Shown piece by piece: positions 12,416-23,015 of a DNA stretch of 64,000 nt. A program made the position numbers and the translations under genes. The notes beneath the pieces are model-generated. The model saw only the letters and a list, made by a program, of their open reading frames with translations. It searched no databases and had not been told where the DNA came from. Location: the NCBI GenBank assembly GCA_002118135.1, contig BDIU01000256.1, forward strand, positions 64,773 to 128,772, given 5' to 3'. Position 1 is the stretch's first letter, and every line of letters starts with the position of its first letter. The DNA comes from Trebouxia sp. TZW2008 (Eukaryota; Chlorophyta; Trebouxiophyceae; Trebouxiales; Trebouxiaceae).

Positions 12416-13835
12416 TTACTTTGCCTTGAGATCTTTGACCATTAGCACACGCTTTTTCCCAAATAAAGTCTGCACAAAATTGTCTTCCTTCAAAGGCTCA
12501 TACCCTGCTTTTGTATACACATTGAAGGCAATGTCATTCGTTTTGTAGACATGCAAAGCTGCTATACGCTGATCCCACATCTGTGCCTGCTTCTCTGCTG
12601 CTTTCAGAAGCCGTATCGCTATCCCTTGGCGCCGAAAGTCCTCAGCAACAGCCATACAGGCAATGTACGCATAAGTCTCGCCTGCTTTAGCACCCAAAGC
12701 TCCAATAATTTCCTGCATTTAGTTGACAGTACACAATTGGCCTTCATCTCAACCCCCTTATCTTGTCATGACAATGTTGCACTGAGCACATGCACAAAAC
12801 AATAAGCATGGAAACACTTTCAGGTTGATGAAAAGCATGAGTTTTGCTAAATCTCGGAATGTCACAGGATGCCATGATGAGTTGCCGGAACACATGTGTG
12901 TCATGACAAGATGAGCTGCAAATGGTCAGTATAAGTTCCAAAGAATGGTTGAGCTGTTGCACACACCATGCTGTTCTGTATTGAGACTTCAACCACTCCT
13001 GTCACCTTGCCCTCCAATTGCTGGTTCTCTGTTACAAGAGCTCTGAACCTGTCCAGCACAATTTGTTAAAGTATGCACTTGTCAAACGGGAGCATGTTAT
13101 GGTACAAAGTTACAGTTGTTGCACATAGCAGAGCCTTTATGACATCATGTTTGTCAACAACACACATGGAGCACAAGTGGTGTACCTTGACTTGTCTTGG
13201 CCTTTGAACTTGCTTCTGACAATGGCGCGCAGCTCCACCTGTTGCATTAGCCAAACACAACATAGCTGAGCCATGCAGACAGCCAGCAAACCCAAGTTCC
13301 AAGCCACGCTGAGGAGTAGTCCAAGGCGCTGTAAGAGCCAAAAAACAGTTTCCAATTTTCACCTCAAAGTATTTTGACATGTAACGGTCCATCCACTGGA
13401 TCTTCATGGGATCATAAAATGCTGCAGCTTGCAGACTCACAAGCCCGTCTTCGTCGTCTTCTCTGTGAAATGAGATGAGATTTGATTGCCTGAGTTACTG
13501 TGTGGTGACCTTGACAAGCAAAATATACTCAGAACGAACCTGGCTTCTCGGACCTTATGGCCACCCTGAAGTGTCTGGGAGATCACACCCGGAAATATCG
13601 CTCTGTGTGGCCGGGGACCACGTGCATGATGCACTCTCGACCTGTGTATGCGTGTTGTGAAACAGTCTGTGTACAGCATGCAACAGCTTTGACCAGAGCA
13701 GGTGCAACCGCACCGTACTTGATATGCGCGTGCGCTCGGAGTCGTGCTTCTCAAAGAATACGTGTCGCGTTTGGAAGGAGGATTCGACCATTTGGACTGC
13801 TTTGTAGCGTCAACCCGGGTTGTCGAAAGCTGCAT
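12416..13835 (-). CDS. GNAT-family N-acetyltransferase, probably plastid-targeted
   Basis: This enzyme would transfer acetyl from acetyl-CoA to an amine (protein N-terminus, lysine or small molecule). Exons on the minus strand are 13540-13835, about 13316-13462, about 12975-13050 and 12416-12712. The last exon has the acetyl-CoA binding motif A: YAYIACMAVAEDFRRQGIA (R-R-Q-G-I-A), followed by the typical LLKAAEKQA helix and a C-terminal ALHVYKTNDIAFNVYTKAGY block, the usual GNAT motif B. The penultimate exon gives GKVTGVVEVSIQ, the beta strand preceding motif A. Exon 1 is S/T/R-rich with few acids, as a chloroplast or mitochondrial transit peptide would be. The architecture resembles the plastid GNATs of plants. 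The exon 2 donor is not a clean GT (a GC donor or another junction is possible), so that splice is approximate. Substrate is unknown. Confidence 0.82.
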
Positions 13836-14898
13836 GCCAGGTCGCTGCAGACCTCACGCGTGCCAAGTATGGCGCGTCATTTTGCCAAATGTATCATAGG
13901 CCAAGCACTGCCGCACGGTGGTGAGTTTGATCCCAAAGACACAGCTGCAGTTGCGGCAAAACGCTTCATCTGCCGTGTGCAACATCCCAGATTGACATGT
14001 AAGCTGTAGTGATCAGCTGCATTTGCAGCATTGCCACTCTGTGCTTTGAGTCAAAGTCCTCACTGTGCAGATTACTTGGCAACAATTCCGCAGACTGAAT
14101 TTGTGCAACAACTATGAAGTGCATGCCTTGCTTGGAAAGCAATCGTCCTTGGCAAACTGTGCCTCGCAGCCTGTTGGTGCACATAGACTTCTGCAGATGT
14201 GGCACAAAAGCTGCTGTTGTGCACATAAGTTGGCAGCATCGCAGCAGCGTTGCATCGCAGCAGCGTTGCATCGCATAAGTTTGCGATCGTTATGAACTGT
14301 GGGTTCAGCTGCTCAAACTGACTTTGACCCTGCACAACTTCACAATATTCAGCTGAATGCCTCACCAGCTGCAAAATCCATACAAGTGCCATATGGATTG
14401 GCAAGCATTGTGAACTTGTGACTATGAGCATTTGATGGGATGTGTATGATACGAATGAGGGTATACTCACAAATTGGGTATGCACAATAAGGACAGCTGT
14501 ACATCACTGCCTTGGCAAGTAACTAAATAAAATGATCGAGAACTTTCAATCAAATACAACGTTGCTCCTCATGTTGCGCCAGTACAGTGTGCCTCAATGA
14601 AGCATGCACACAGTCAGCCACACTAATTTATTCTATTGGTACAAGCTCCAGCAGCTCAAAATTGATGGTCGTTGACTGCAATTGGCGCATTCTGCAACCC
14701 AAAACTTCAATGCACAGAAAAGGAAAAGAGGAGAAAAGGTCTATGCCATCAGGCGTCATGATAGAAGCCTGTGCGCGAAGCAAACCAGAACTGCACACTC
14801 TCACTTAGAAGCAGGCTTGACGCTTGCATCAGCCAAATCTGATAGTGACGAACTGCAAATTTGGCTCTTTCAGCAACCCACATCAACGCTGCACACCA
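13836..14898. other. Intergenic region with a possible small plus-strand gene
   Basis: A plus-strand ATG at 13870 opens a 46-codon frame (MARHFAKCIIGQALPHGGEF start, stop at 14009) only 35 bp from the GNAT start. It lies in the GC-richer zone that marks 5' ends in this window, and a donor-like GTGAGT interrupts it at about 13920, so it could be the first exon of a small gene. No downstream exon is convincing and no homology is recognised. A 40-bp stretch at about 14733-14775 recurs at about 24006-24050. Confidence 0.3.
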
Positions 14899-17800
14899 TC
14901 ACTTGGGAGAAGGCATGGCACTTGCATCAGCCAGGTCAGTCCTTGCACTCACTCTGCTAGCATTACTGCTACTAGCGCGCGCTAGAGACTCTGCACGGTT
15001 TCTGCGAGTGTTGCCAACCATGCGACGCACAGTCGCAGCAGGAGACCAGAGACCACGTAGCCTGTTGCGCCGTCTTGCAACCGCAGGCTGTTGCTGCTGT
15101 AGTTCAGCATCTGTCGCTTGCTGTGTGATGTCAATGTCAGATGCAGTAGCCTGTGCCACAGTTGCCTGATCATTAGTGTCAATGCCAGCTGCACTCTCCT
15201 GTACCATTGGGAGATGCTGGCTAAAAGAAGGCTCTTGAGGCTGATACGAGCCGTTATGTGCAGCACGATGTGCATGTGCAACCTTTTCTTGAGCAGATTG
15301 TTTGCTTGACGTGGGGCTGGGCCGGGCATGCCCTTGTGGGGCGGGGCTGGCCTGGACATGCCCCTGATGACCAGGCCCTGCCCAAGCCTGCCCCTGAGGA
15401 ATCTGGCTTGACATGGGGCTTGTCTGGGCGTGATCTTGAGAACGAGAGATGCTGGCAGCAGGTGAGCGCGAACTGAACTGATGCTGAGTAGCAGGCTGTG
15501 AAGCCAATGGGGGAAAGTCAGCCATCACCGCAGCAAATCCCCGGGAGAGGCTGCGTCTGGAGGGAAGCTGGAGGGAAGCCGGCGTCTGGCCAGAAGCTGC
15601 AAGCCTCTCCTGAGCAAGCTGTGGACTGAGACTAGACTGGGCGGGAAAGTAGTAGTCATGTACCAATGCAGAGGGCTGCTGCTGCAGGTTTCCCGCCAAA
15701 GTGGACTGCTGCCAAGCACTTGAAGCAGTTTGAACTGAATGGCCATGCCATCTCGGATCTGCACGCTGAGCATGCTGAGATCCAGAACTGCTGCTGAATA
15801 TGTGATCAGCATTGTGCCTGCCAGAGGATTCTGCATGACTGAAGTCAGAGCACTCTGCACTCTGATGGCAAGGGGGTGACTGATGATCAGTCGATATGTC
15901 CGCAGCAGCAGCATCATTATGGTGGGGCAAGGGCAGCTGATGCTGTGGGGCCTGTTGGGAACGCCTCCTGGCCTGGGGTCGCTGGGCACGGGCCCAGGGC
16001 CAGGGCAGAACCAGGTCAATCTGGTAGCTGACTTCCAGCTTGATGACTAAATTGCACATGGGACATGTGGGCTGCCTGCTTTGCCTGCAAGCATTTGCAA
16101 CAGCTGTTTGAACACTATCTTTTGCAGGTTGCTGACAGCTTGATTTGTGTTTATTGTGAACAAATATGTGTAACTTCAGCACACGTGGTATGAATGTTAC
16201 ATGCTGCATGTTGCAATCCTGCAGGTGGCATCTGCAAGCTGAACAGCATGCCAACTTGTCTTTCTTTGCCTGTGGCTGCAAAAGCAGGGACCTCAACACA
16301 AGCTTTCTCATATCGAGGGTCGTCCATTGTAAATGCATGCATACTTTATGCAAACATAATAGCACCTGCTGTGTGATCTGACCCAGGAATTGCATGCAGT
16401 TGCTGGCAATACGGATACTGTGTCCAGGTAACAAAGATGCATGCATGTAATGATGCATGTCCTGCTTGAGAGTGACGCATGCAATGCATGTGTTGCTACA
16501 CACAATGCATGAAATCATGCATGCAATACATGTAATGATGCAAGTAATGAGGGAATACAAGGGGCCTTGTGCTTACGCATGACACTGAGCCAGCCATTTG
16601 GCGATGCATGAGTCATGGAAGGCATGACCACATGGCAATGCCTTGCAGGCATCCCGTTCGAGAGCTTCTTCATCTTCAGTGGCCTCTGCTGAAGCCACAG
16701 GGTCCACCCCTTGGGTAGCATGAATGTTGAAGGGCACTTCCATGAAGCCCTGGGGTTGTACAGCAAGGCCCTGCCCTGCTTCTTCTTCCTGCTGTTGCAT
16801 GATCAAGCCCTGCTGTTCTTCTTCCTGCATCTGCCTGGGGGTGAAGAAGGCCTGAGGGCTGTGGGGAACTGCCCCAGGGCTGCTGGCTGGGGATGCCCCA
16901 GGGGAGTTTGACAGCAGCGCGGAGTTGTTGCGTCCATTCAGATTCATGGAAGACCAACAAACTGCGCAATTCCCGTTCATCTGCTCGATCTGAGCTTCGG
17001 TTGCCTCCTGCATTCGAGCAAATAGCATGTATAGCTTTGTATAAAACCGATGAATTGCATGGGCTGCTTTGCAACTGTGGCAGAACTGTGCTGGTATCAA
17101 AGCCGGAAAAAAGAGCTGGGAAAAAAGCTGGGAAAAAAAATCTGACAAAAAAAAGCTGGAAAAAGCATCAGGGAGAGCAAACAGCTTACACAGCATGGCA
17201 GCAAGCAGCTATTGCCCTCAAAGTCCTCTTGAGCGCTGACAATCAATGCCAATGCATGGCATGTCCTGAGAATCAGGCAGCAATGTCATGATCAGGTCAA
17301 GCAAATGGCTCAGTATGGAGCGACCCAAAAGCTGACCTGCATGCCTACAGGGACAACAGTGGTGAAGCGGGTCTTCAGGCTTTCCCACAGTCTTGCAACA
17401 GGCTGGCCCCAGAACACCAGAGAGGCAAAGGAGCTGAATATGATGCCTGCCCCATACAACCAGCAGATAGCGGGGAAGCTGTACAGTATGGCCTGCATTG
17501 CAAACACAACAAGCTTGTTACTGCTGTTTGGTGAATGATTGCTGCTGACAAATTACTTGGTGTATAAGATCATGACCAACAGGCACATGTGGTACCTGTA
17601 CAGCCAGCACATGGCCAAGGCAGCATGCAAGAACGCTGTAGCCTGACTGGCAGCCAGATGCAAATAATGACTGCTTGTCCAGGACAGCATTAGTGACAAC
17701 CAAAGGCTGAGTTTTTTGAACATGTTGCTGACTCTGTGGTGATGACTCATGATGCGCCCTGCAAAATGCAAAGGACGCCGGCGGTAGAAGAGGTGCGCCA

Positions 17801-18240
17801 CAAACAGGCAAAACAGAACATCTGGCGCAGACAACAAGAGAACAACAGAACCTCAGGCTGACCTTCTTGAAGATGTTGCTGACTCTGTGGTTAAGCCAGA
17901 TGATGCGTCTTGCAAAGGGCGACGGCCGCTGTCTGTAGAAGAGGTACGCCGCAAAGACGCTGATGAGCGTGAAGTACTGTTCACAGCTCAGGCGCATGAT
18001 GGTCAAGGCTGCTTCCACACACATGGTCAGCTCCTGGTAGTGTGGACTTTGCATACGTGAGATCTCCTGTGCATGCTTGAACAGGTTGCCTGCCAGCTTA
18101 TGTTGGTCTCCACAACCTCTTGTTACATAGCTCTCCACAGCGAGTGAGAGTGCTGGCATCGTGGAGTTGTCTCCTGCAGAAGAGACACATGGTGAGATGT
18201 TGGGGGTGTGGACTCTGCACCCAGGAGATCTCCTGTGCAT
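14899..18240 (-). CDS. Multi-span membrane RING-H2 E3 ubiquitin ligase (gp78/HRD1/RIN2-like)
   Basis: This would be a ubiquitin ligase in a membrane, by analogy ER-associated (gp78, HRD1) or RIN2-type. The last three exons are firm and in phase: 17349-17492, 16577-17007 and 14899-16075. Exon 17349-17492 and the one before it (about 17.6-17.7 kb, containing VLACCLGHVLAVQVPHVPVG then LIHQ) encode hydrophobic spans just N-terminal to the RING, aligning by eye with the LVMALGHYLHIWWLHGIAF region of RIN2. The RING ligands are NGNCAVCWSSM, then LPCGHAFHDSC, then PTCPMC. About 108 Q/E/P-rich residues separate the second and third zinc ligands, far more than usual. A roughly 390-residue S/Q/A/P-rich tail follows, with a basic patch (RRRNRLRGLWSP) near the end; no CUE domain is seen. 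Exons upstream to about 19.55 kb probably belong here too. The exact 5' structure is uncertain because exons are duplicated. Confidence 0.8.
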
Positions 18241-18290
18241 GCTTGAATTCTTGCTTGCCAGCTTGTGCTGATCTCCACAACCTCTGCAAT
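17590..18290 (-). repeat. Two-fold duplicated exon blocks in the RING ligase gene
   Basis: Two exon-like blocks occur twice on the minus strand. The first encodes LFYRxRPxxFAxRI then HHRVSNxFKKxSL (about 17880-17960 and 17710-17800). The second encodes FKHAQEISxxQSPH then LTMC (about 18020-18100 and 18180-18260). Flanking intron sequence is shared, so each is a segmental tandem duplication and not convergent coding sequence. One copy of each is in an open frame of 240 codons. Confidence 0.75.
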
Positions 18291-18379
18291 GGAGCAGTCA
18301 GCGACCTGGCATTAGCAGCAGCAGGAGCAATGCAACCTCTGAATCAAGGAAAAAGGCGCTGAGCAGCAGTAGCAGCAGG

Positions 18380-18474
18380 AGCATAGCACGACGTGAGTCG
18401 AGACTGTTTGAAGCAGCAAGCCAGCCATCAGCTTGAGCAGCAAACAATAGGGCTGTGCTGCAGGGGTTGGTGTA

Positions 18475-18521
<47 letters not shown>

Positions 18522-18646
18522 CCGACCTGAGGTGGGGTTCTTGAAAGCAGTCAGCTAGTCATTGGCTTGGGCAGCGTCCAATAGGGCTATGCTGCCGGGA
18601 TGGGCGTATGTAACAGCCGCAGCAGCAGCAGCAGCAAGAGCAGCAG

Positions 18647-18684
<38 letters not shown>

Positions 18685-18896
18685 AACTGACTTAGGTGGG
18701 GACATTTGAAGCAGTAAGCCAGCCATCAGCTTGAGCAGCCCCCAATAGGGCTATGCTGTGGGATTGGGTGTTTGCAATGGCAGCAGCAGCAGCAGCAGCA
18801 GCAAGGAACTGACCTGAGGTGGGGACATTTGAAGCAGTAAGCCAGCCATCAGCTTGAGCAGCCTGAAATAGGGCTATGCTGCGGGATTGGGTGTTT

Positions 18897-18958
<62 letters not shown>

Positions 18959-19085
18959 AACAGCAGCAGCATAAACAGCAGCAGCAGCAGCAGCAGCATC
19001 AAGGAACTGACCTGAGGTGAGGACATTTGAAGCAGTAAGCCAGCCATCAGCGTGTGCAACCTCCAACAGGGCTATGCTACGGGGG
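18380..19085 (-). repeat. Five-fold exon array with interspersed (CAG)n tracts
   Basis: A unit of about 120-160 bp repeats five or six times. Each has a minus-strand exon-like segment (SIALLxAAQADGWLTASNV, then P-T-S and a donor-like AG|GTCAGTTCC) followed by a CAG tract on the plus strand (about 18480-18520, 18617-18685, 18779-18805, 18897-18955 and 18960-19005). Read on the minus strand without splicing, the CAG tracts become poly-alanine, but they sit where introns would be, just after the donor sites. The longest pure tract is about 19 CAG units. Confidence 0.85.
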
Positions 19086-19089
19086 TGGG

Positions 19090-19555
19090 TGTGAATCACA
19101 CGCTCCAGGTACAATGGCACAAACAGAGCATTGAAAGCTGCCAGTGCTGAGACGCCCACTATAAGAGTCAGCACCCTGAAGTTGGCCCTGCAGCATTGAC
19201 AACGGCTTGTCAATGTGCCAAATTCCTGGGGCAAGAAGTTGGTCTTGTAGGGATGACACCTTTACTGCTGAAATTGGCACAAACAGAGCGTTGAGGACTG
19301 CCAGTGCTGAGACACCATCCATAAGAGGCAGCACCCAGAAGGTGGAGCTGCAGCAATGACAATGTTTGTTCATGTGCTCAATGCCTACTGCAAGAAGTTG
19401 GGTATGTAGTGATGACATCTGCAGTGCTGAAACTGGCACAAACAGGGCGGTAGAGGCTGCCAGTGCTGAGACGTCCACTGTGAGTGTCAGGACCCTGAGA
19501 TTGGTTGTGCAGCATTGACAGTAGCTTCTTACACACATTGTCAACGACAATCATA
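19090..19555 (-). repeat. Three tandem copies of a membrane-span exon
   Basis: Minus-strand segments at about 19100-19200, 19270-19360 and 19430-19520 encode the same hydrophobic exon: FRVLTLIVGVSALAAFNALF, FWVLPLMDGVSALAVLNALF and LRVLTLTVDVSALAASTALF. All three frames are open across the span, so any of the three could be used. They are probably an N-terminal transmembrane exon of the RING ligase. Confidence 0.75.
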
Positions 19556-19859
19556 AAAGAAAAGCAACCATAATAGTAGCAACCCTGACAATACTAGGAA
19601 CAACTTCAGTGTTGACAACATCGACAGTTTGATGTTTAGCGCACATTGCGGCACAATGCAATAAATAAGAGAGAATAACATTTTATGATAAGAAAATGGA
19701 TTGGTAAAAGATAACACGAAAAGCAGCATGGGACAATTGTGAACAGAGGTCATATTGGCCGCCTTTTCAATGGGGTCTCCTCAAAGGGAGGGACCACAAT
19801 GTTATGATGGTAGAATGGGACATCATGACTGACGGCTGACTGTTATCAGAAACAGATAG

Positions 19860-22256
19860 AATGCAGACAGACCTGAGGCGACCCTGGAATGATTGGTCTG
19901 CCTTGCACTCCTCCCAGAGGCCGGTCATAACGACAGGGGCCATATTGACCGCCTCTCCAGGGGGATCTGACCAAAGGGAGAGATCACATATGCAATTTTG
20001 ATAATGAGAGAATAGGACATCATGACTTATGACTGACTGCCATCAGAAACAGAGAGAATGCAGACAGACCTGAGACGACCCTGGAATGTTTGGTCTGACT
20101 TGCGCTCCTCCCAAAGGCCAGTCATAATGACGGGGGCCATGTTGGCCGCCTCTTCAGGAGGAGTCTGATAAAAGGGGGGGACCAGACCCCGCCCTGCTGG
20201 CATCAGCAAGATCTTCAACCGTGATGACAGAATCTGCAAAGCACAGCAGGATCTTGATCTGATTGATATGAATGGATGCTTGACAACGATAGTTGCACAG
20301 GTCTATCATGATGACAGGAGCCATACTGTTTCCTATGAGGGAGTTTGACTTGGGGGTGGAGATTTCAGACCCCGCCCTGCTGGCATCAGTGGAGTCTTGA
20401 ACGTCATGACAGAATCTGCAAAGCACAGCATGACAGAGTGCTTTGCAGAAACTCCTTGTTTTTGTGTGCAGTCAGCAGTTAGAAGGTACTGGAAAGCATG
20501 TACATCATTATGACAGAGTTTGCAAAGCGCAGCATGGAGCAAGAGACGCCCTGTTAGCTGCTTGCTCTAAGCATCAGACATGCTTTTGGCTGAATGCATT
20601 GCCAAGGGGCGCACGGCGCCACATCGCAATCTGTGTTGGAAATTTGTGTCAGACAGGAGTTACGCAGGCCTGAATGACATCTGCACGGATTTCAAGCATG
20701 ATGGTGCAGCAACAAAGCCAACATGACACTGCAAGAATGACAGCAGCAGCAAGAGTAACAGCAACCACAGCACTGATATGATGCATGACCAGTTCCTGAT
20801 CCTGCATACCTGAACACAAGGGAGGACGACAAGCAGCTCCAGGGCAAAGTGTGGCAGCTCAAACATGACGCTGCTGCACTCAGCGCCCCACTGTTGCAAC
20901 ACCAGCGTGATAATTGCATGAGTCCTTTGCGCGCATACCTGAACACAAGGGAGGACAACAAGCAGCTCCAGGGCAAAGTGAGGCAGCTCAAACATGACGC
21001 TGCTGCACTCAGCGCCCCACTGTTGCTCCCAGCTGTTCAGCCAGTAGGGGATGAGGCGCCAGCAGAAGCTGACTAGGCTCTCCTTGGTCACTATCTCTTC
21101 ACCTGAAGCCAGTGGACAGCTCTTGTGCAACTCCTTTCACAACTTCTGTCAGACACATTCAACACCAGGAATGTTCAGTTTGTCAGATGGCCTACGTCTG
21201 CTGGGTGACAATGCATGGGAGATGTGGATGCATACATTGACTAGGCTCTCCTTGGTCACAATTTTTTCACCTGAAGCCAGTTGACATGATGCTCTTGTTT
21301 GTGCTACTTGGGATTGCGCATCAGGGGTGATGCCAGTTGACATTGCTTTGATGTTTGCACTGCTTGACTGTGCATTGAGCAGCATTTGCATGAGATGTCC
21401 AAGTCAAGTTCCCCTATGAAATGCGCTGCACTGCTGAAGATTGCTTTTGAGCGGGATTTGCATGCATTGACCAAGTAAATCAGCCCCTTGTCCACACATC
21501 CTTCAGGGCTTCAGCATGCATCAACAACCAGAAATGCTCTGTTCATGCTGCTTCAAGGTGCATTGCAGGGGGCTTGCATGCATTTACAAGGAGAGTAGCT
21601 TTTCTCCTGGCTAAATGTCGAAGCTATTGTGATGCCGTGCATGAATAGCACATAAGTGCGTGTGCAAACACATACTGGGACAACATGTTAGCTTCAAACA
21701 AGGATACTTTGAGCGCAGGCAGCAGCTTACCTGGCAACAAGCCATGGAGGCCTGAATGTATCACCAGCTTTTGCAGACCAAGTGAAGCTGTGACAACAAA
21801 GCTCCATAAGATGAAAGCCTTGGCCCAACCTTCAGCATTCCAGGTAAAATCGCATCTACAGTAGTAATAGTCACTTCCACAGAAATAGTACACATCGCCC
21901 CAATCCTGAATGAACACGCCGACGTCTGATTGTTTTGCCAGAAGCGGTGAACGCTGGACTGATGTGTCAGCCGCTTGAGAAGCGCTGTCTTGCTCGTGCA
22001 AACCGACCTGGAAGGGTTTTCCTGCGCTGGCTGTGCCTTCGACATAGTTGTAAAGTGCCATAATGCTGCCGACACCCCATAGCAAGTGCACTTTGTCCCA
22101 GACATGCATAGCGCCCCAGCCTTTGGACACCAGCCATATTGCCCAAACTGCAGCTGAGAGACACGTCCAAGCCAAAGGCGCTGACTTTGCTTGCCCAGCC
22201 GCCGCGACAGCTGCCACCAACAGCGCCGTCGACACTGTGGCGGTCGCCACTGTCAT
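19860..22256 (-). CDS. Unrecognised membrane protein, possibly the 5' half of the RING ligase gene
   Basis: The first exon starts at 22256 and runs to about 21734 (TVATATVSTALLVAAVAAAG start; then WDKVHLLWGVGSIMALYNYV and a hydrophobic FILWSFVVTASLGLQKLV). It looks like a protein with three or four membrane spans. Candidate downstream exons are about 20930-21110 (GEEIVTKESLVSFCWRLIPY then ELPHFALELLVVLPC) and about 20060-20200 (NMAPVIMTGLWEERKSDQTF). Both have partial tandem copies: 20800-20910 for the first, 19865-19950 and 20290-20420 for the second. No family is recognised. Because strand and order fit, and no start or stop separates it clearly from the RING gene, the two may be one gene of about 7.4 kb. 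Function is unknown. Confidence 0.45.
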
Positions 22257-23015
22257 TCTTGGCGAGCCGAGCGCACTGCCACAATCTCAGCGGAGCGACC
22301 ATTACACGCAGAAACAAAGCAGGTGCCGAAGAAGAAGTTGCCGGGTGTAGTAAGTGTGGCAGCACACTTGAGCACAAGCTTTGGCTGAATGTCATCAGAT
22401 GCGCCATGACTTTGTTTTGGCAAAGTCAAAGTTCGAGATGCAACTCCTGTTTGCAGTCATAGAGGAGCCCTGGTGTCCAAAAGCTTTCAGCAGCATGCAT
22501 GCAGCCTATGTCTGTGCGTTTTCTTAATGTAAAGCACAAACTTTATGTATGCATTTGTGCACTGCCTGTCTGCGAGCATAGACGACATGCAGTCAACATT
22601 GCGTGTGGTAGGCAGTACTGTTGTAATCGCGCCTGCAAGACAACATGCGCTTTTGCATGTGCGCATGATCATGCATGCGTGAGATGGACGTCTTGGCGCC
22701 CAAGCTACTTCACAATGCTGAGCATTAGAGCAGCACCGATTGTGCATGACGACCTTACTTCAAGTTACTTCCTGACTTGCTCCAATTTGTGCTAGCATTG
22801 ATGCTAGCTAAGAGCATGCATGACTCACCTGACTACCCCTTGGACCATTCATATCAGGACATCGTTTGAGTTGCGCAGGCTCGCACGCCGGTAGAAGTAT
22901 AATTGTAAAAACTATCTGACGATGACACTCTGCGAGCAATGTAGTGGACGTGGCTGAGCAGCAAGGCCGGCAGAGTGGCCCCTAGCCGGCTGGCATCGGC
23001 ACAGATCGCAGCACG
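22257..23015. promoter_or_regulatory. Divergent intergenic region, membrane gene and SWIB gene
   Basis: Two genes start head to head from this 760-bp spacer. The half next to 22.26 kb is GC-richer, continuous with the first exon; the rest contains repeated TGCATG motifs (for example around 22490-22510 and 22670-22680). No TATA element is obvious. It probably contains both promoters. Confidence 0.5.

Noticed and set aside
18692..19234. Minus-strand frame with long poly-alanine runs
   Set aside because: The alanines come from CAG microsatellites that sit in introns just after donor sites; no sign the unspliced frame is the protein.
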